Source: Limisphaera sp026417315 (GTDB lineage Bacteria > Verrucomicrobiota > Verrucomicrobiia > Limisphaerales > Limisphaeraceae). From it: a stretch of DNA of 64,000 nucleotides. Each line of letters begins with the position of its first letter. Within the stretch, counting starts at the first letter, position 1. Below are positions 43,761 through 52,105 of this stretch, piece after piece. The position numbers and the translations under genes are program-made. The notes beneath the pieces were generated by a model. It saw only the letters and a program-made list of their open reading frames with translations, was not told the DNA's origin and searched no databases. The DNA lies in assembly GCF_049537125.1 (NCBI RefSeq), contig NZ_JBMVQY010000003.1, positions 1 to 64,000 of the forward strand, written 5' to 3'.

Positions 43761-44522
43761 ATGAAACCGTGCGGTCCTTGGTGGAACCTGGTCGCCTGCG
43801 TCGGTTTGCTGGTTGCAGCCCCGCTGGGTCGGGCGGACACGGTCATCGCCAACTTCGACTCGCTTTTCACCATGGACGGCCTGTTTGCGTGGGCGGACGC
43901 CACCGTCGTCGCCACCGACACAGGCTATTCCATTACGGACGTCTGCTACGGCAGCGGGTACAAAGACATCAACGTGGACGCATCCGGAGAGACCACGGTG
44001 ATGGTCACGGTAACCCTCGATGGCCCTCCCGAGGCGGAGGGCCACCTGGGCCCGATTGTTTCGCTCGTGGACGCCGATGGCACCTTCTACAACTACGCCT
44101 GGTTCGGGCAGAGACGGGGTCGTCATGTACTCACCATGGACGTGCAGCAGCCGACCTTTGTGTCCGGTGCAGGCACCGTGCCGGGCCTGGATTTGGCGAA
44201 GCTCGACTTTTTCCACCTGCAGCTGGACCCGGGATTCTTTGGCTGCGGGGGCGCGTACACGGTCATCTGGCATGACTTTCGACTGGTGGGTGCGCCCGGT
44301 CCCCAGATCGTCGCCTGGCGTTACGACCCGGCCTCCTCCGAATTCACACTGACGTGGCAGGCCAAGGCCGGGAAACTCTACACTCTGCTCTACACACCCG
44401 ACCTGGCCTCGCCCCTCACTCCCCTGGTGAGCGACATCTACGCCGAAGGCACCGAGGTGACCTACACCGTGATGCTCCCCTCGGGTGCCTCCGGTTATCT
44501 CCGCGTACTGCAGCAGCCCTGA
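43761..44522 (+). CDS. secreted paralogue of the preceding PEP-CTERM protein, with an alternative C-terminal module
   Basis: A 253-residue exported protein from the ATG at 43761 (signal peptide MKPCGPWWNLVACVGLLVAA, cleavage near GRADT). Residues about 25-180 parallel the 43124 protein segment by segment: FDSLFTMDGLFAWADATVV, HLGPIVSLVDADGTFYNYAW, RHVLTMDVQQPTFV and PGLDLAKLDFFHLQLDPGFF. Instead of a PEP-CTERM tail it continues with a beta-sandwich-like module (FTLTWQAKAGKLYTLLYTPD) and ends SGYLRVLQQP, resembling the C-termini of the TIGR03790-type protein and the GH99-like protein nearby. It is 55 bases downstream of the PEP-CTERM gene and 125 bases upstream of the GH99-like gene, suggesting a three-gene unit. 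Confidence 0.85.
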   Translation: MKPCGPWWNLVACVGLLVAAPLGRADTVIANFDSLFTMDGLFAWADATVVATDTGYSITDVCYGSGYKDINVDASGETTVMVTVTLDGPPEAEGHLGPIVSLVDADGTFYNYAWFGQRRGRHVLTMDVQQPTFVSGAGTVPGLDLAKLDFFHLQLDPGFFGCGGAYTVIWHDFRLVGAPGPQIVAWRYDPASSEFTLTWQAKAGKLYTLLYTPDLASPLTPLVSDIYAEGTEVTYTVMLPSGASGYLRVLQQP

Positions 44523-44647
44523 GCCAACGGGCCTTTCGCGTCCCAGACCGCTCTGTGACCTCGTCCACACCGATGGAAACCGGCGGCCTCGCACGTCGCC
44601 GGTTTCCTTTTCCAGAGCCGCGACGGCGCCCCGGCAAAACCTGGTGC

Positions 44648-46087
44648 ATGCGTATTTTTCGTTGCGGACTGGCCTCGATGCTGCTTCACGTCAGCCCCCT
44701 CTCCGCGGGCGAGAAACTCCTCCTGGCCCATTACATGCCCTGGTACACGGCTCCCCCGATCAGCAGTCAATGGGGCTGGCACTGGACCATGGGGCATTTC
44801 AATCCCGACCAACAGGACGCCGAGGGACGACGACAGATCGCCTCCTGGTATTATCCGCTGACCGGGCCCTATGACTCGGCCGATCCGGTCGTGCTCGAGT
44901 ACCAGGTCCTGTTGATGAAACTGGCCGGCATCGACGGTGTCATCGCCGACTGGTATGGGAAAGACGATTTCCTGGACTACGGTCTCATTCATCAGCGCAC
45001 CCTCCGACTCTTCGAATGGACCCGACGGGCGGGGCTCGTCTTTTGCCTCTGCTACGAGGACCGCACCATCGCGCGGATGATCGGAGCCGGGTTTCTTCCT
45101 TCGAGCCAGGCCGTCACCCACGCCCGGGAAACGCTGCGGGAGGCGGAACGCCTCTTCTTCAGCGATCCCGGTTATCTCCGCTGGAACGGGCGGCCCGTCC
45201 TGCTGAATTTTGGCCCGGTGTATTTCACCGCAGACCAGTGGCCGGCCATCTTTGCCGGGCTCCAGCCGACCAACCAGCCGGTCTTTTTCACACTGGACCG
45301 ACGTGTCACGGGCGCCGTCGGTGCGTTCAGTTGGCCGCCCATGTGGGCCAGCAGCACCAATGACGGACGCCTCTCCATGGCGACCTTGCAGTCGTACTTG
45401 GACGGTTTCGAACAAAAGGCCCTGTCGTGGTCCCTCTACATCAGCAGTGCCTTCCCCCGGTTCCACGACATCTATGCCGAGGCCGGCGTGGGACCTTCCT
45501 ACGGTCGCCTGGAGGACGCGGATGGGGAAGTCTTCCGTGCCACCCTCCACCGGGCCCTGACCAACCGCTCCACCTATGTCCAATTGGTCACCTGGAACGA
45601 TTATGGCGAAGGCACCATCCTGGAGCCCACCAGGGAGTTCGGCTTCCGGGATTTGGAAATCATCCAGGACGCCCGGCGGAGTTATCTGGACCCGGCTTTT
45701 TCGAGAACCTCCGGCGACCTGACCCTGGCGTGGCGGCTTTATCAACTCCGACGCCGATTTGCCGGACAGCCGCTGGCCGAAGTCGAGTTGGATCATGTTT
45801 TTTCGCTGGTCAAGGATGGGGAACTGCCCAGTGCCGGACGTTTGTTGGAAGCCATGGAGGTTCAGCGGCCGGTCCTTCATGGCTGGACGTTGGCGGGGGA
45901 ATCCCTGGAATTCCAAGTGGGGGGGTGGCGTGGCCCTGCGGGGCTGGAGATCCAGTGCAGCACCAATCCCTATACCGGGCCCTGGGAAACCGTGGCAGTG
46001 TTGCCCGCGGGGACAAACAGGGCCATCTTCCGAGCCGCGATCGATCGGGCCGGCCCGCCCCGGTTCTATCGCGCCCGTAACCGCTGA
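44648..46087 (+). CDS. secreted GH71/GH99-like glycoside hydrolase
   Basis: A 479-residue exported enzyme-like protein from the ATG at 44648 (signal MRIFRCGLASMLLHVSPLSA). The (beta/alpha)8 domain has signatures of the GH99-like group: LLLAHYMPWYTAPP, MKLAGIDGVIADWYGKDD, VFCLCYEDRTI, GRPVLLNFGPVYF and VQLVTWNDYGEGTILEPT, the last being the acidic segment at the active site in this clan (endo-alpha-mannanase/mannosidase and alpha-glucanase relatives). A C-terminal beta module of about 75 residues (LEIQCSTNPYTGPWETVAV ... PPRFYRARNR) resembles those of two other proteins in this block. Substrate specificity cannot be read; alpha-mannan or another alpha-glucan is plausible. Its upstream neighbours may be binding or matrix components. 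Confidence 0.85.
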   Translation: MRIFRCGLASMLLHVSPLSAGEKLLLAHYMPWYTAPPISSQWGWHWTMGHFNPDQQDAEGRRQIASWYYPLTGPYDSADPVVLEYQVLLMKLAGIDGVIADWYGKDDFLDYGLIHQRTLRLFEWTRRAGLVFCLCYEDRTIARMIGAGFLPSSQAVTHARETLREAERLFFSDPGYLRWNGRPVLLNFGPVYFTADQWPAIFAGLQPTNQPVFFTLDRRVTGAVGAFSWPPMWASSTNDGRLSMATLQSYLDGFEQKALSWSLYISSAFPRFHDIYAEAGVGPSYGRLEDADGEVFRATLHRALTNRSTYVQLVTWNDYGEGTILEPTREFGFRDLEIIQDARRSYLDPAFSRTSGDLTLAWRLYQLRRRFAGQPLAEVELDHVFSLVKDGELPSAGRLLEAMEVQRPVLHGWTLAGESLEFQVGGWRGPAGLEIQCSTNPYTGPWETVAVLPAGTNRAIFRAAIDRAGPPRFYRARNR

Positions 46088-46307
46088 GCCGTTCCCGGTC
46101 GAAGCGATGTTGGGGCCGTGAACCAAACTTTTTCCTCGGACAATCGCGGGTTCAAATCACCGACTTCCGCAGGCGCTGGTGATCAACGTGGCCTTTGACA
46201 ACTCCCCGCGAATTCGATCGGCGCGGCTCCCGGCGAAGCCGCAGCCGAGTGGTTTGGCGGCCGGGAGCCCCGGGCGAGGATCAGTGCAACTTGAGCAACT
46301 CAATAGG

Positions 46308-46373
46308 GTAGCCGCCCACGCAAGTCGGCGGAAAGTCCATCCACGGAGTAACCGCCGCATCTCCGCAGTAGTC
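46308..46373 (+). repeat. diverged direct repeat, unit 1
   Basis: About 66 bases aligning with 46505-46573. The most conserved parts are GTAGCCGCC, CGGCGGAAAGT and GGAGTAACC. The piece AAGTCGGCGGA is shared with the palindromic repeat at 60159-60177. It lies in the non-coding 46088-46735 spacer between the GH99-like gene and the convergent pseudopilin gene, which otherwise has only GC hairpins. Confidence 0.6.
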
Positions 46374-46504
46374 ATATCCGCTCTTGGGACGGATCCACCC
46401 GGGGGCCAACGCGTCTCCGCGCCAACTAACATCGGGCGCGGGAGTCCGTTTTCAGATCCCGGATCCGCCGCCTCACAGCGGCGGCTGCCAACTTTCCAGT
46501 TCCG

Positions 46505-46573
46505 TAACCGCCGGCGGAGGCCGGCGGAAAGTTTCCCGGTGGAGTAACCATTGCGTCCCCGCGGCAGCAGTCC
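46505..46573 (+). repeat. diverged direct repeat, unit 2
   Basis: Aligned to 46308-46373 at a distance of 197 bases. It reads GTAACCGCCGGCGGAGG, then CCGGCGGAAAGT and GGAGTAACC. Differences between the units are concentrated in the stretches flanking these conserved blocks. Confidence 0.6.
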
Positions 46574-46735
46574 AATGACCGCTGCGGCGCTGCGGCGGGC
46601 AAACGCCCCGCTGCAGAGGTGTGCTGACCAGGAGAGGCCCTGAGTTCACGCTGATGCTTCTCGAGAAGAAACCCTCAGAACCCCTTCCACCGGAAAAAAC
46701 CGCACGTTGCACCCGTGCGCCCGGCCGTCGCCGCT

Positions 46736-47566
46736 TCACCGCGCCGCGGCTTCGAGCCGATCGAACATCAGGTCCAGAATCCGGGCCTGCAGGTAACTGT
46801 TGTCCGTGTTCCAGCGGGTCACATCCGGATGCTTGGACCATTTGACCGCCCCGTCGGTGAACAGCACATTGAAGCCGCCCTCCCGATAGTGCGCCCAGAA
46901 GCTGACGCCCTGAATCACATCCACCGCAAACAGCTTGTGAGGTTCCAGCTGGCTCTCGCGTCGGTACCGTCGATGCGTGTCGATGGGGCCGGGTCGGTTC
47001 CCCGCGTTGATCGTCCGCGGATTGTAGAGATAACTCGACCGCACGTCGCCGCCCGCATCCGTTGTCAGGAGCGGCGCGTAGTAACTCGTGCTGAAAGGTC
47101 CCTCTTTTACGGCCGGACAGAAGAAGATGGTGCCATCGCCGGTGTATTTCAGGGGATAGAGATACCCGCCGTTCTGCCAGGTCCAACCGGGCACCGGGAT
47201 GTTTTGAGGTGCCTTCGAGCTGGGCGGGCCGTTGACCACATAACGACTGTAATGCGATGCACTCAGATCATCCTCGTTGGGCAGGCCCACCCGCCAGGGG
47301 GGCAGCCGACCCTGAAAGTCCTGGACGTACATCATGGTGCCCTGGCCCAACTGGCGGAGGTTGCTGACGCAGGCCATCCGCTGCGCGCGAGCCTTGGCTT
47401 TGGAGAGGGCGGGCAGCAACAGGCCCGCCAGAATGGCGATAATGGCAATGACCACCAGCAACTCGATGAGGGTGAATCCGTTTGCCAACCGGGCCGGGTC
47501 CCTGCCCTCGGGGGGTCGGGGACCCGCGGTTTGGCTTGTGCGAGGGATCAGGACGTCGAGCCTCAT
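46736..47566 (-). CDS. type II secretion/type IV pilus-like pseudopilin (prepilin-type N-terminal domain)
   Basis: A 276-residue protein from the ATG at 47566. After a 30-residue polar leader ending in G30 comes FTLIELLVVIAIIAILAG (F31 with E35 at position +5), the prepilin peptidase signature, and then LLLPALSKAKARAQR. The globular part contains SNLRQLGQGTMMYVQDFQGR, typical of the large family of verrucomicrobial/planctomycete G/H-type pseudopilin-like proteins. Near the end is FNVLFTDGAVKW, corresponding to the family's H-X9-DG region. Such proteins exist in many paralogues and are thought to be exported to the cell surface; their function is unknown. The ATG overlaps the stop of an upstream lipoprotein gene as ATGA. 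Confidence 0.92.
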   Translation of the reverse strand: MRLDVLIPRTSQTAGPRPPEGRDPARLANGFTLIELLVVIAIIAILAGLLLPALSKAKARAQRMACVSNLRQLGQGTMMYVQDFQGRLPPWRVGLPNEDDLSASHYSRYVVNGPPSSKAPQNIPVPGWTWQNGGYLYPLKYTGDGTIFFCPAVKEGPFSTSYYAPLLTTDAGGDVRSSYLYNPRTINAGNRPGPIDTHRRYRRESQLEPHKLFAVDVIQGVSFWAHYREGGFNVLFTDGAVKWSKHPDVTRWNTDNSYLQARILDLMFDRLEAAAR

Positions 47567-48039
47567 AAGTTTTGGCGGCTTCGCCGCTGACGGGTGCGTG
47601 CCTGCAACCGGCCAATCGCCTCCTGGATAACGGCCCGCTGTTCGGGGGTGAGCCCCGGATGTTTGAGAAGCTTCTGAAAATGCTCCAGGGCATCCTGCCC
47701 GTGCCCGAGCCGACTGACTGCCAGGGCTTCCTCCAGAAAAAGCTGGTGCGCGGAGGAGGCGCCGGCAAATGCCTGACGAAGTTTGGCCTCATCGACCAGC
47801 GTGTCTTGGGGCGGCGCAGCGCGGGAGGCTGGTCCCGGGTCGGCGGGAGTGACCATCTCCGCTGCGGGGCCGGGGGCAGAAGAGCCAGCCGCGTTCTCTT
47901 CCAGTGCCCCGGGACTCGGGCCGGACCGGCTGCACGCCACGAGCGTCACGCTGAGCCACAAGCTCAACCACCCTGCCGAGCGCAGAATATCCGACCGGCA
48001 ACCATCCCGTGGTTGCAACCGCGTTCCTTGCGTGTCCAT
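47563..48039 (-). CDS. small lipoprotein with helical repeat-like domain, coupled to the pseudopilin
   Basis: A 158-residue protein from the ATG at 48039 (in-frame ATGs at 48054 and 48060 are alternatives). The N-terminus has a basic region, a hydrophobic stretch (WLSLWLSVTL) and a lipobox ending in VAC, with the acylated cysteine at C36. A disordered Ala/Pro/Gly-rich linker follows. The C-terminal 80 residues are helical (AKLRQAFAGASSAHQLFLEE, then AVSRLGHGQDALEHFQKLLK and LTPEQRAVIQEAIGRLQ), resembling a single TPR-like hairpin pair. The stop codon overlaps the pseudopilin ATG (ATGA), so the two are translationally coupled and probably function together at the envelope. I do not recognise a named family. 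Confidence 0.75.
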   Translation of the reverse strand: MDTQGTRLQPRDGCRSDILRSAGWLSLWLSVTLVACSRSGPSPGALEENAAGSSAPGPAAEMVTPADPGPASRAAPPQDTLVDEAKLRQAFAGASSAHQLFLEEALAVSRLGHGQDALEHFQKLLKHPGLTPEQRAVIQEAIGRLQARTRQRRSRQNL

Positions 48040-48438
48040 GGCATCCTCGTCCATCACCATGCCGCATGGCAATGTAATCTCGGACCGGGAACCGGGCCAT
48101 GGCCAGTTCTGGCCGGGGACGCTGACCCGCCGTGCGCGAAGCCGCAGCCACGCCCGAGCGGGCCGGGAGGGCTTGGGCGACCTGTGAAACCGGGGATGCC
48201 TGCCAGTTGAGCCTGCGACCGGCGACGAGCCGGGACCGCCCCGAGAAACCGCAAGCGTCCCCCGCCGCCTTTGCGGCCTCCATCTCCCGGCTCCCCAGAG
48301 CCCACCGGAACGCCGGGTTTCCAGTCCCACCCCCGCTCCTCGTAAGGCGTGTACCCGGAGACTCCTGTCCGTCCCGACGGCGCAGGCAAAAGCGGGGATT
48401 GACCCGCCCATGGTCGCGGAGCTACCCCTACCCGTGCC
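48040..48438. other. 399-base divergent spacer
   Basis: Between the lipoprotein gene and the phosphofructokinase gene. No gene or RNA was recognised; promoters for both directions should lie here. Confidence 0.45.
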
Positions 48439-49749
48439 ATGCTTGCGCCTCACGACACTGCCATTGCGTCCCTCGGACCGTGCACCTTTCCCTCGCCCCT
48501 GCGTCTCGGGGGCCGGGCGGACACCGCACTCCCACGGTTCGTGCCGGATGGGGCCCGCGTGCGGTTTCAGGTCGAATGGGAGGCGGAAGGCCAGCCGGCT
48601 GCCGAAGTGTGTTTCGAAAAGGCGGGACCGCGGGAAAAGCTCTTCTTCGATCCGCGCCAGACCCGGGCGGCGATCGTGACCTGCGGCGGATTGTGTCCCG
48701 GTTTGAACAACGTGATCCGTTCCGCGTTTCTGGAACTGCACTACAACTACGGCGTGCCGGAAGTACTGGGCTTGCGCTACGGATATGCAGGGTTGAACCC
48801 GGCGGTGGGCGAGCCGCCATTGCGCTTGAGCCCGGAATTGGTAGACACCATCCACGAGGAGGGCGGGACCATGCTGGGGACTTCGCGCGGCCCCCAGCCG
48901 GTGGATGTGATGGTGGATTTCCTGGTCAGCCGCGGCATCCACCTCTTGTTGTGTGTGGGCGGCGACGGCACCTTGCGCGGTGCCCGGGCCATTGCCGAGG
49001 AAATCTTGCGGCGCGGGCTCTCCATTGCGGTGGTGGGAGTGCCCAAAACCATCGACAATGACATTCTCTACGTGGAACGGACCTTCGGTGTACAAACCGC
49101 CGTGGACAAGGCGCGCGAGGTTCTGGATGCCGCGCACAACGAGGCCAAAAGCGCGTACAACGGGGTGGGTCTGGTCAAGGTCATGGGCCGCGATGCCGGA
49201 TTCATCGCCGCCATGGCCACCCTGGCCAGTCAGGAGGTCAACTTCACGCTGATCCCGGAAGTGCCATTGCGACTCGACGGACCCCGGGGGTTCTTGGAAA
49301 CCCTGCGGCGACGACTGATGGCGCGTCATCATGCGGTGGTCGTGGTGGCCGAAGGCGTGGGACGAGAACTGTTACGGGACGAACCCACGGAGACGGACGC
49401 CTCCGGCAATCCCCGCCCGCCCGACATCGGCCCGTTCCTGCGCAACCACATTGTGCGACACATGCGTCAGGCCGGCGTGCCGGTGGACGTCAAGTACTTC
49501 GACCCCAGTTACCTCATCCGCAGCGTGCCCGCCAACAGCGAAGACGCCATCTTTTGCGATGCGCTGGCCCGGCACGCCGTCCATGCGGGCATGGCGGGCA
49601 AGACCAACGTGGTCATCGGGTTGTGGCACGGCGTTTTCACCCACGTGCCCATCCCGCTGGCTGTTTCCGGGAAGAAACAAGTGGATCCGGCCGGGGCTTT
49701 GTGGAAAAGCGTCCTGGCGTGCACCGGCCAACCCGCAGTCTGGGAATAG
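48439..49749 (+). CDS. 6-phosphofructokinase, TP0108-like ATP-dependent type
   Basis: Phosphorylates fructose-6-phosphate to the 1,6-bisphosphate. It is 436 residues from the ATG at 48439, longer than classical PfkA because of an N-terminal extension of about 70 residues (LFFDPRQTRAAIVTCGGLCP marks the start of the core). The phosphoryl-donor site is GGDGT (residues 174-178), where glycine instead of aspartate favours ATP. The catalytic segment is PKTIDND (202-208, D206), where lysine is typical of PPi-dependent enzymes. This G/K combination is found in the TP0108/trypanosomatid-like group, shown to use ATP in several cases. KVMGRDAGFIAA and the substrate-binding VVVVAEGVGRELL are intact. It is monocistronic. 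Confidence 0.93.
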   Translation: MLAPHDTAIASLGPCTFPSPLRLGGRADTALPRFVPDGARVRFQVEWEAEGQPAAEVCFEKAGPREKLFFDPRQTRAAIVTCGGLCPGLNNVIRSAFLELHYNYGVPEVLGLRYGYAGLNPAVGEPPLRLSPELVDTIHEEGGTMLGTSRGPQPVDVMVDFLVSRGIHLLLCVGGDGTLRGARAIAEEILRRGLSIAVVGVPKTIDNDILYVERTFGVQTAVDKAREVLDAAHNEAKSAYNGVGLVKVMGRDAGFIAAMATLASQEVNFTLIPEVPLRLDGPRGFLETLRRRLMARHHAVVVVAEGVGRELLRDEPTETDASGNPRPPDIGPFLRNHIVRHMRQAGVPVDVKYFDPSYLIRSVPANSEDAIFCDALARHAVHAGMAGKTNVVIGLWHGVFTHVPIPLAVSGKKQVDPAGALWKSVLACTGQPAVWE

Positions 49750-50095
49750 AAGCCGGACCGGGAGCGCTGCCGGGGTGTTCGTCATCCGGCCCGGAATTCA
49801 GACCACGCCTTCAGCGGGTTCGCAGCATTCGAGCCCGTTTGTTCCGGCCCCGTGGACGGGGAAAGTCCGATTCTTACCCGCGGCTCAGATCCCGAAGCTT
49901 TTGCCCGCCCCGGATTCGCCTGATTCTGCCGCCGGGCACTTGTGTCGGCCCAGGGGGCTACGAGAGTCGGTGGCCCAGGGCGGCGTTCCCCATTTCCTCC
50001 GGATGTCAGCGGCCTCCGGACCCGTGGGCAAGTGCGGCCCCTTTGCTCCCGGAGACGGCATTGCTCCCCACGCTCCGGCGCATACCTTGGAGCTT
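49750..50095. other. 346-base spacer, partly possible 5' extension of the methyltransferase
   Basis: No separate gene was recognised. The methyltransferase frame is open from well upstream, with an ATG at 50003, but the extra residues look non-coding. Confidence 0.4.
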
Positions 50096-51274
50096 GTGAA
50101 GGTTACGGTGGGACAGCAGTTGTCCGTGCGAATCGAGGATGTGGCGTTCGGGGGCGAAGGGGTGGCCCGCGCGGACGGTTTGGTGATTTTCGTGCCGTTC
50201 GTCGCGGTGGGCGAAACGGTGGAGGTGGAGATCACCGAGTGCAAGGCCAACTTTGCCCGCGCGCGGCTCCTGCGGGTGCTGGAGCCCTCCCCGGAGCGTG
50301 TCCCGCCCGCCTGCCCGCACTTCGGTCGCTGTGGGGGCTGCCAGTACCAACACCTGCGTTACGAAACCCAGTTGCGCATCAAACACAAACAAGTGGCCGA
50401 CCTGATCCAACGCATCGGGGGTTTCGATCCCTCCGTGGTCCAGCCGGTGATCGGTTGCCCTCGACCGTACGGGTATCGAAACCGCATCATGGTGCGCAGC
50501 CAGTGGAACAAGCCGGAACGTCGGATGAACGTGGGATTCCTGCGTTGGGACTGCGGGTTGGTCGAGGACGTGGTGGAGTGCAAGATTGCCGAGCCGGCCC
50601 TGAACGAGGAACTGCAAAAAGTGCGGGCTCATCCACCCCCCAAGAGCGGCTTGAAAGTCGTCCTGCGCCTGCCGCCGCAAGATTGGATCGTGCCCCCGGA
50701 CTCTTTTTTCCAAAACAACTTTCATTTGTTGCCCGAGTTGGTCCGAGTGGTCCGTGAGGCCGTGCAACGCAGCGGGGCCCGTCACCTGATCGACTTGTAC
50801 TGCGGGGTGGGCTTTTTCGGCATCGAACTCGCAGACGCCGTCGAGTCGTTTGTCGGCGTGGAGTACGACCGAAGAGCCATCCGGGCCGCGCAAGAGAACG
50901 CGGCGCGGCGCAATATCCGGAACGGGGAGTTCCTGGCCGGCAAGGCGGAAGAACTTCTGCCCGGGCTGCTGCAGCGGTTCGCCCCGAACTCCGTGGCCGT
51001 CCTGGTCGATCCTCCGCGCAAAGGGCTTACGGGCGAAGCGGTTGACGCGTTGCGATCGGCCGCGCCCGCGGCAGTCGTTTATGTCTCCTGTCATCCCGCC
51101 ACCCTGGCTCGGGATCTGCGGGCCCTCTGTCAGGAAGGGCGATTCACCCTGGAACGGGTCACGCCCCTCGACATGTTTCCGCAAACTCAACACGTGGAGT
51201 GCGTGGCGGAACTTACGAACCGAGTGACCCACCCGGGAACGCCGCCGTTGGAGTCCGAGAAGCCCGAAGCCTGA
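50096..51274 (+). CDS. rlmD: 23S rRNA (uracil-5-)-methyltransferase, RlmD/RumA type
   Basis: A SAM-dependent enzyme that makes 5-methyluridine in 23S rRNA. A GTG at 50096 gives 392 residues starting with the TRAM domain (VKVTVGQQLSVRIEDVAFGG); an ATG at 50003 would add 31 residues of unlikely sequence. The [4Fe-4S] cluster ligands are C73, C79 and C82 in CPHFGRCGGCQYQH, with a fourth cysteine in VVECKIAEP. The SAM-binding fold contains HLIDLYCGVGFFGIELA. The catalytic loop VLVDPPRKGL precedes the nucleophilic cysteine in VYVSCHPATLARDL, and DMFPQTQHVECV is near the end. The iron-sulfur dependence links it to the Suf system. RlmD, RlmC and RlmCD cannot be separated by eye; the cluster favours RlmD or RlmCD. 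Confidence 0.93.
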   Translation: MKVTVGQQLSVRIEDVAFGGEGVARADGLVIFVPFVAVGETVEVEITECKANFARARLLRVLEPSPERVPPACPHFGRCGGCQYQHLRYETQLRIKHKQVADLIQRIGGFDPSVVQPVIGCPRPYGYRNRIMVRSQWNKPERRMNVGFLRWDCGLVEDVVECKIAEPALNEELQKVRAHPPPKSGLKVVLRLPPQDWIVPPDSFFQNNFHLLPELVRVVREAVQRSGARHLIDLYCGVGFFGIELADAVESFVGVEYDRRAIRAAQENAARRNIRNGEFLAGKAEELLPGLLQRFAPNSVAVLVDPPRKGLTGEAVDALRSAAPAAVVYVSCHPATLARDLRALCQEGRFTLERVTPLDMFPQTQHVECVAELTNRVTHPGTPPLESEKPEA

Positions 51275-51538
51275 AACCCGCCCACCCCTCGAAGAGCGTG
51301 CGGCTGAGCAGTGCTTCCGCCGGCGGAACTACTCGAGGAGCTCAAACAGCCCGGGAAGATGCCGCTTGTCGCCGATCCTGCGATGCTGCAGTGCCTGCGG
51401 ATATGACGCAGAGCCGGGACGGAACCCGCGTTCCACCAGACAAGCCGCCCTGCGCGGCACCCCAACCCATCTCGGCCCGCACGTCAGGCTCCCACTGTCG
51501 GAGGTCCGGTCCCTGTAAAACCAAACCCACGCCGCGGC

Positions 51539-52105
51539 TTACTCCTCCTCGGTCCACAGGCGTTCGCGACGCTGAATGGCTTCCGGGTGGGTGTCCAGGT
51601 TTTGCGAAAGGTACACGTGCCTCAGTTCCTGTCCGAACCCGATCTTCCGGAAGAACGCCAGGGCAGGTTCGTTCGCCTCGTCGGTGTCCACCAGCATGAT
51701 CCGGGCATCGCGCTCGATGAAGAGGCTGGTCAACTGCCGAATCAGGCGCGTCGCCACGCCGCGACGGCTCCATTCCGGGTCCACCCCCAGCCACTCGAGC
51801 CATCCGTACCGCCAGGCACTGCCGCGCTTCTGCATCAGGCTGCCCAGAGCGAATCCGACCACCTTTTCCCCCGCCACGGCCACCAAACAGGTCTCCTGCT
51901 CCGTGCTGAACAGCTTCATCACCTCGTCCTCATCCCAGGACCGATACAAGGTGGGCAATTTCTCCGCAGTGAACAGCTTCTGACCCAGGGCATAGACCGC
52001 CGGCAGGTCCTCCAGGCGCATCTGGCGGATTTCAATGGCCGGGGAGTCGGCACGGCGCCGACGCCGACGCGGCTTGGCAGACGGGGACACGGTCGAGCTC
52101 TTCAT
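51539..52105 (-). CDS. GNAT-family N-acetyltransferase
   Basis: A 188-residue cytoplasmic protein from the ATG at 52105. A basic N-terminal tail (PRRRRRRAD) precedes the GNAT fold, which begins IEIRQMRLEDLPAVYALGQK. The acetyl-CoA pyrophosphate loop is seen in WSRRGVATRLIRQL (Q/RxxGxA pattern), preceded by the strand LEWLGVDPE. NEPALAFFRKIGFGQE is the late motif of the fold. The pattern resembles the RimI-like or diamine-type acetyltransferases, but the acceptor is unknown. A putative ribosomal-protein or small-molecule role cannot be decided. It is single on its strand. Confidence 0.88.
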   Translation of the reverse strand: MKSSTVSPSAKPRRRRRRADSPAIEIRQMRLEDLPAVYALGQKLFTAEKLPTLYRSWDEDEVMKLFSTEQETCLVAVAGEKVVGFALGSLMQKRGSAWRYGWLEWLGVDPEWSRRGVATRLIRQLTSLFIERDARIMLVDTDEANEPALAFFRKIGFGQELRHVYLSQNLDTHPEAIQRRERLWTEEE

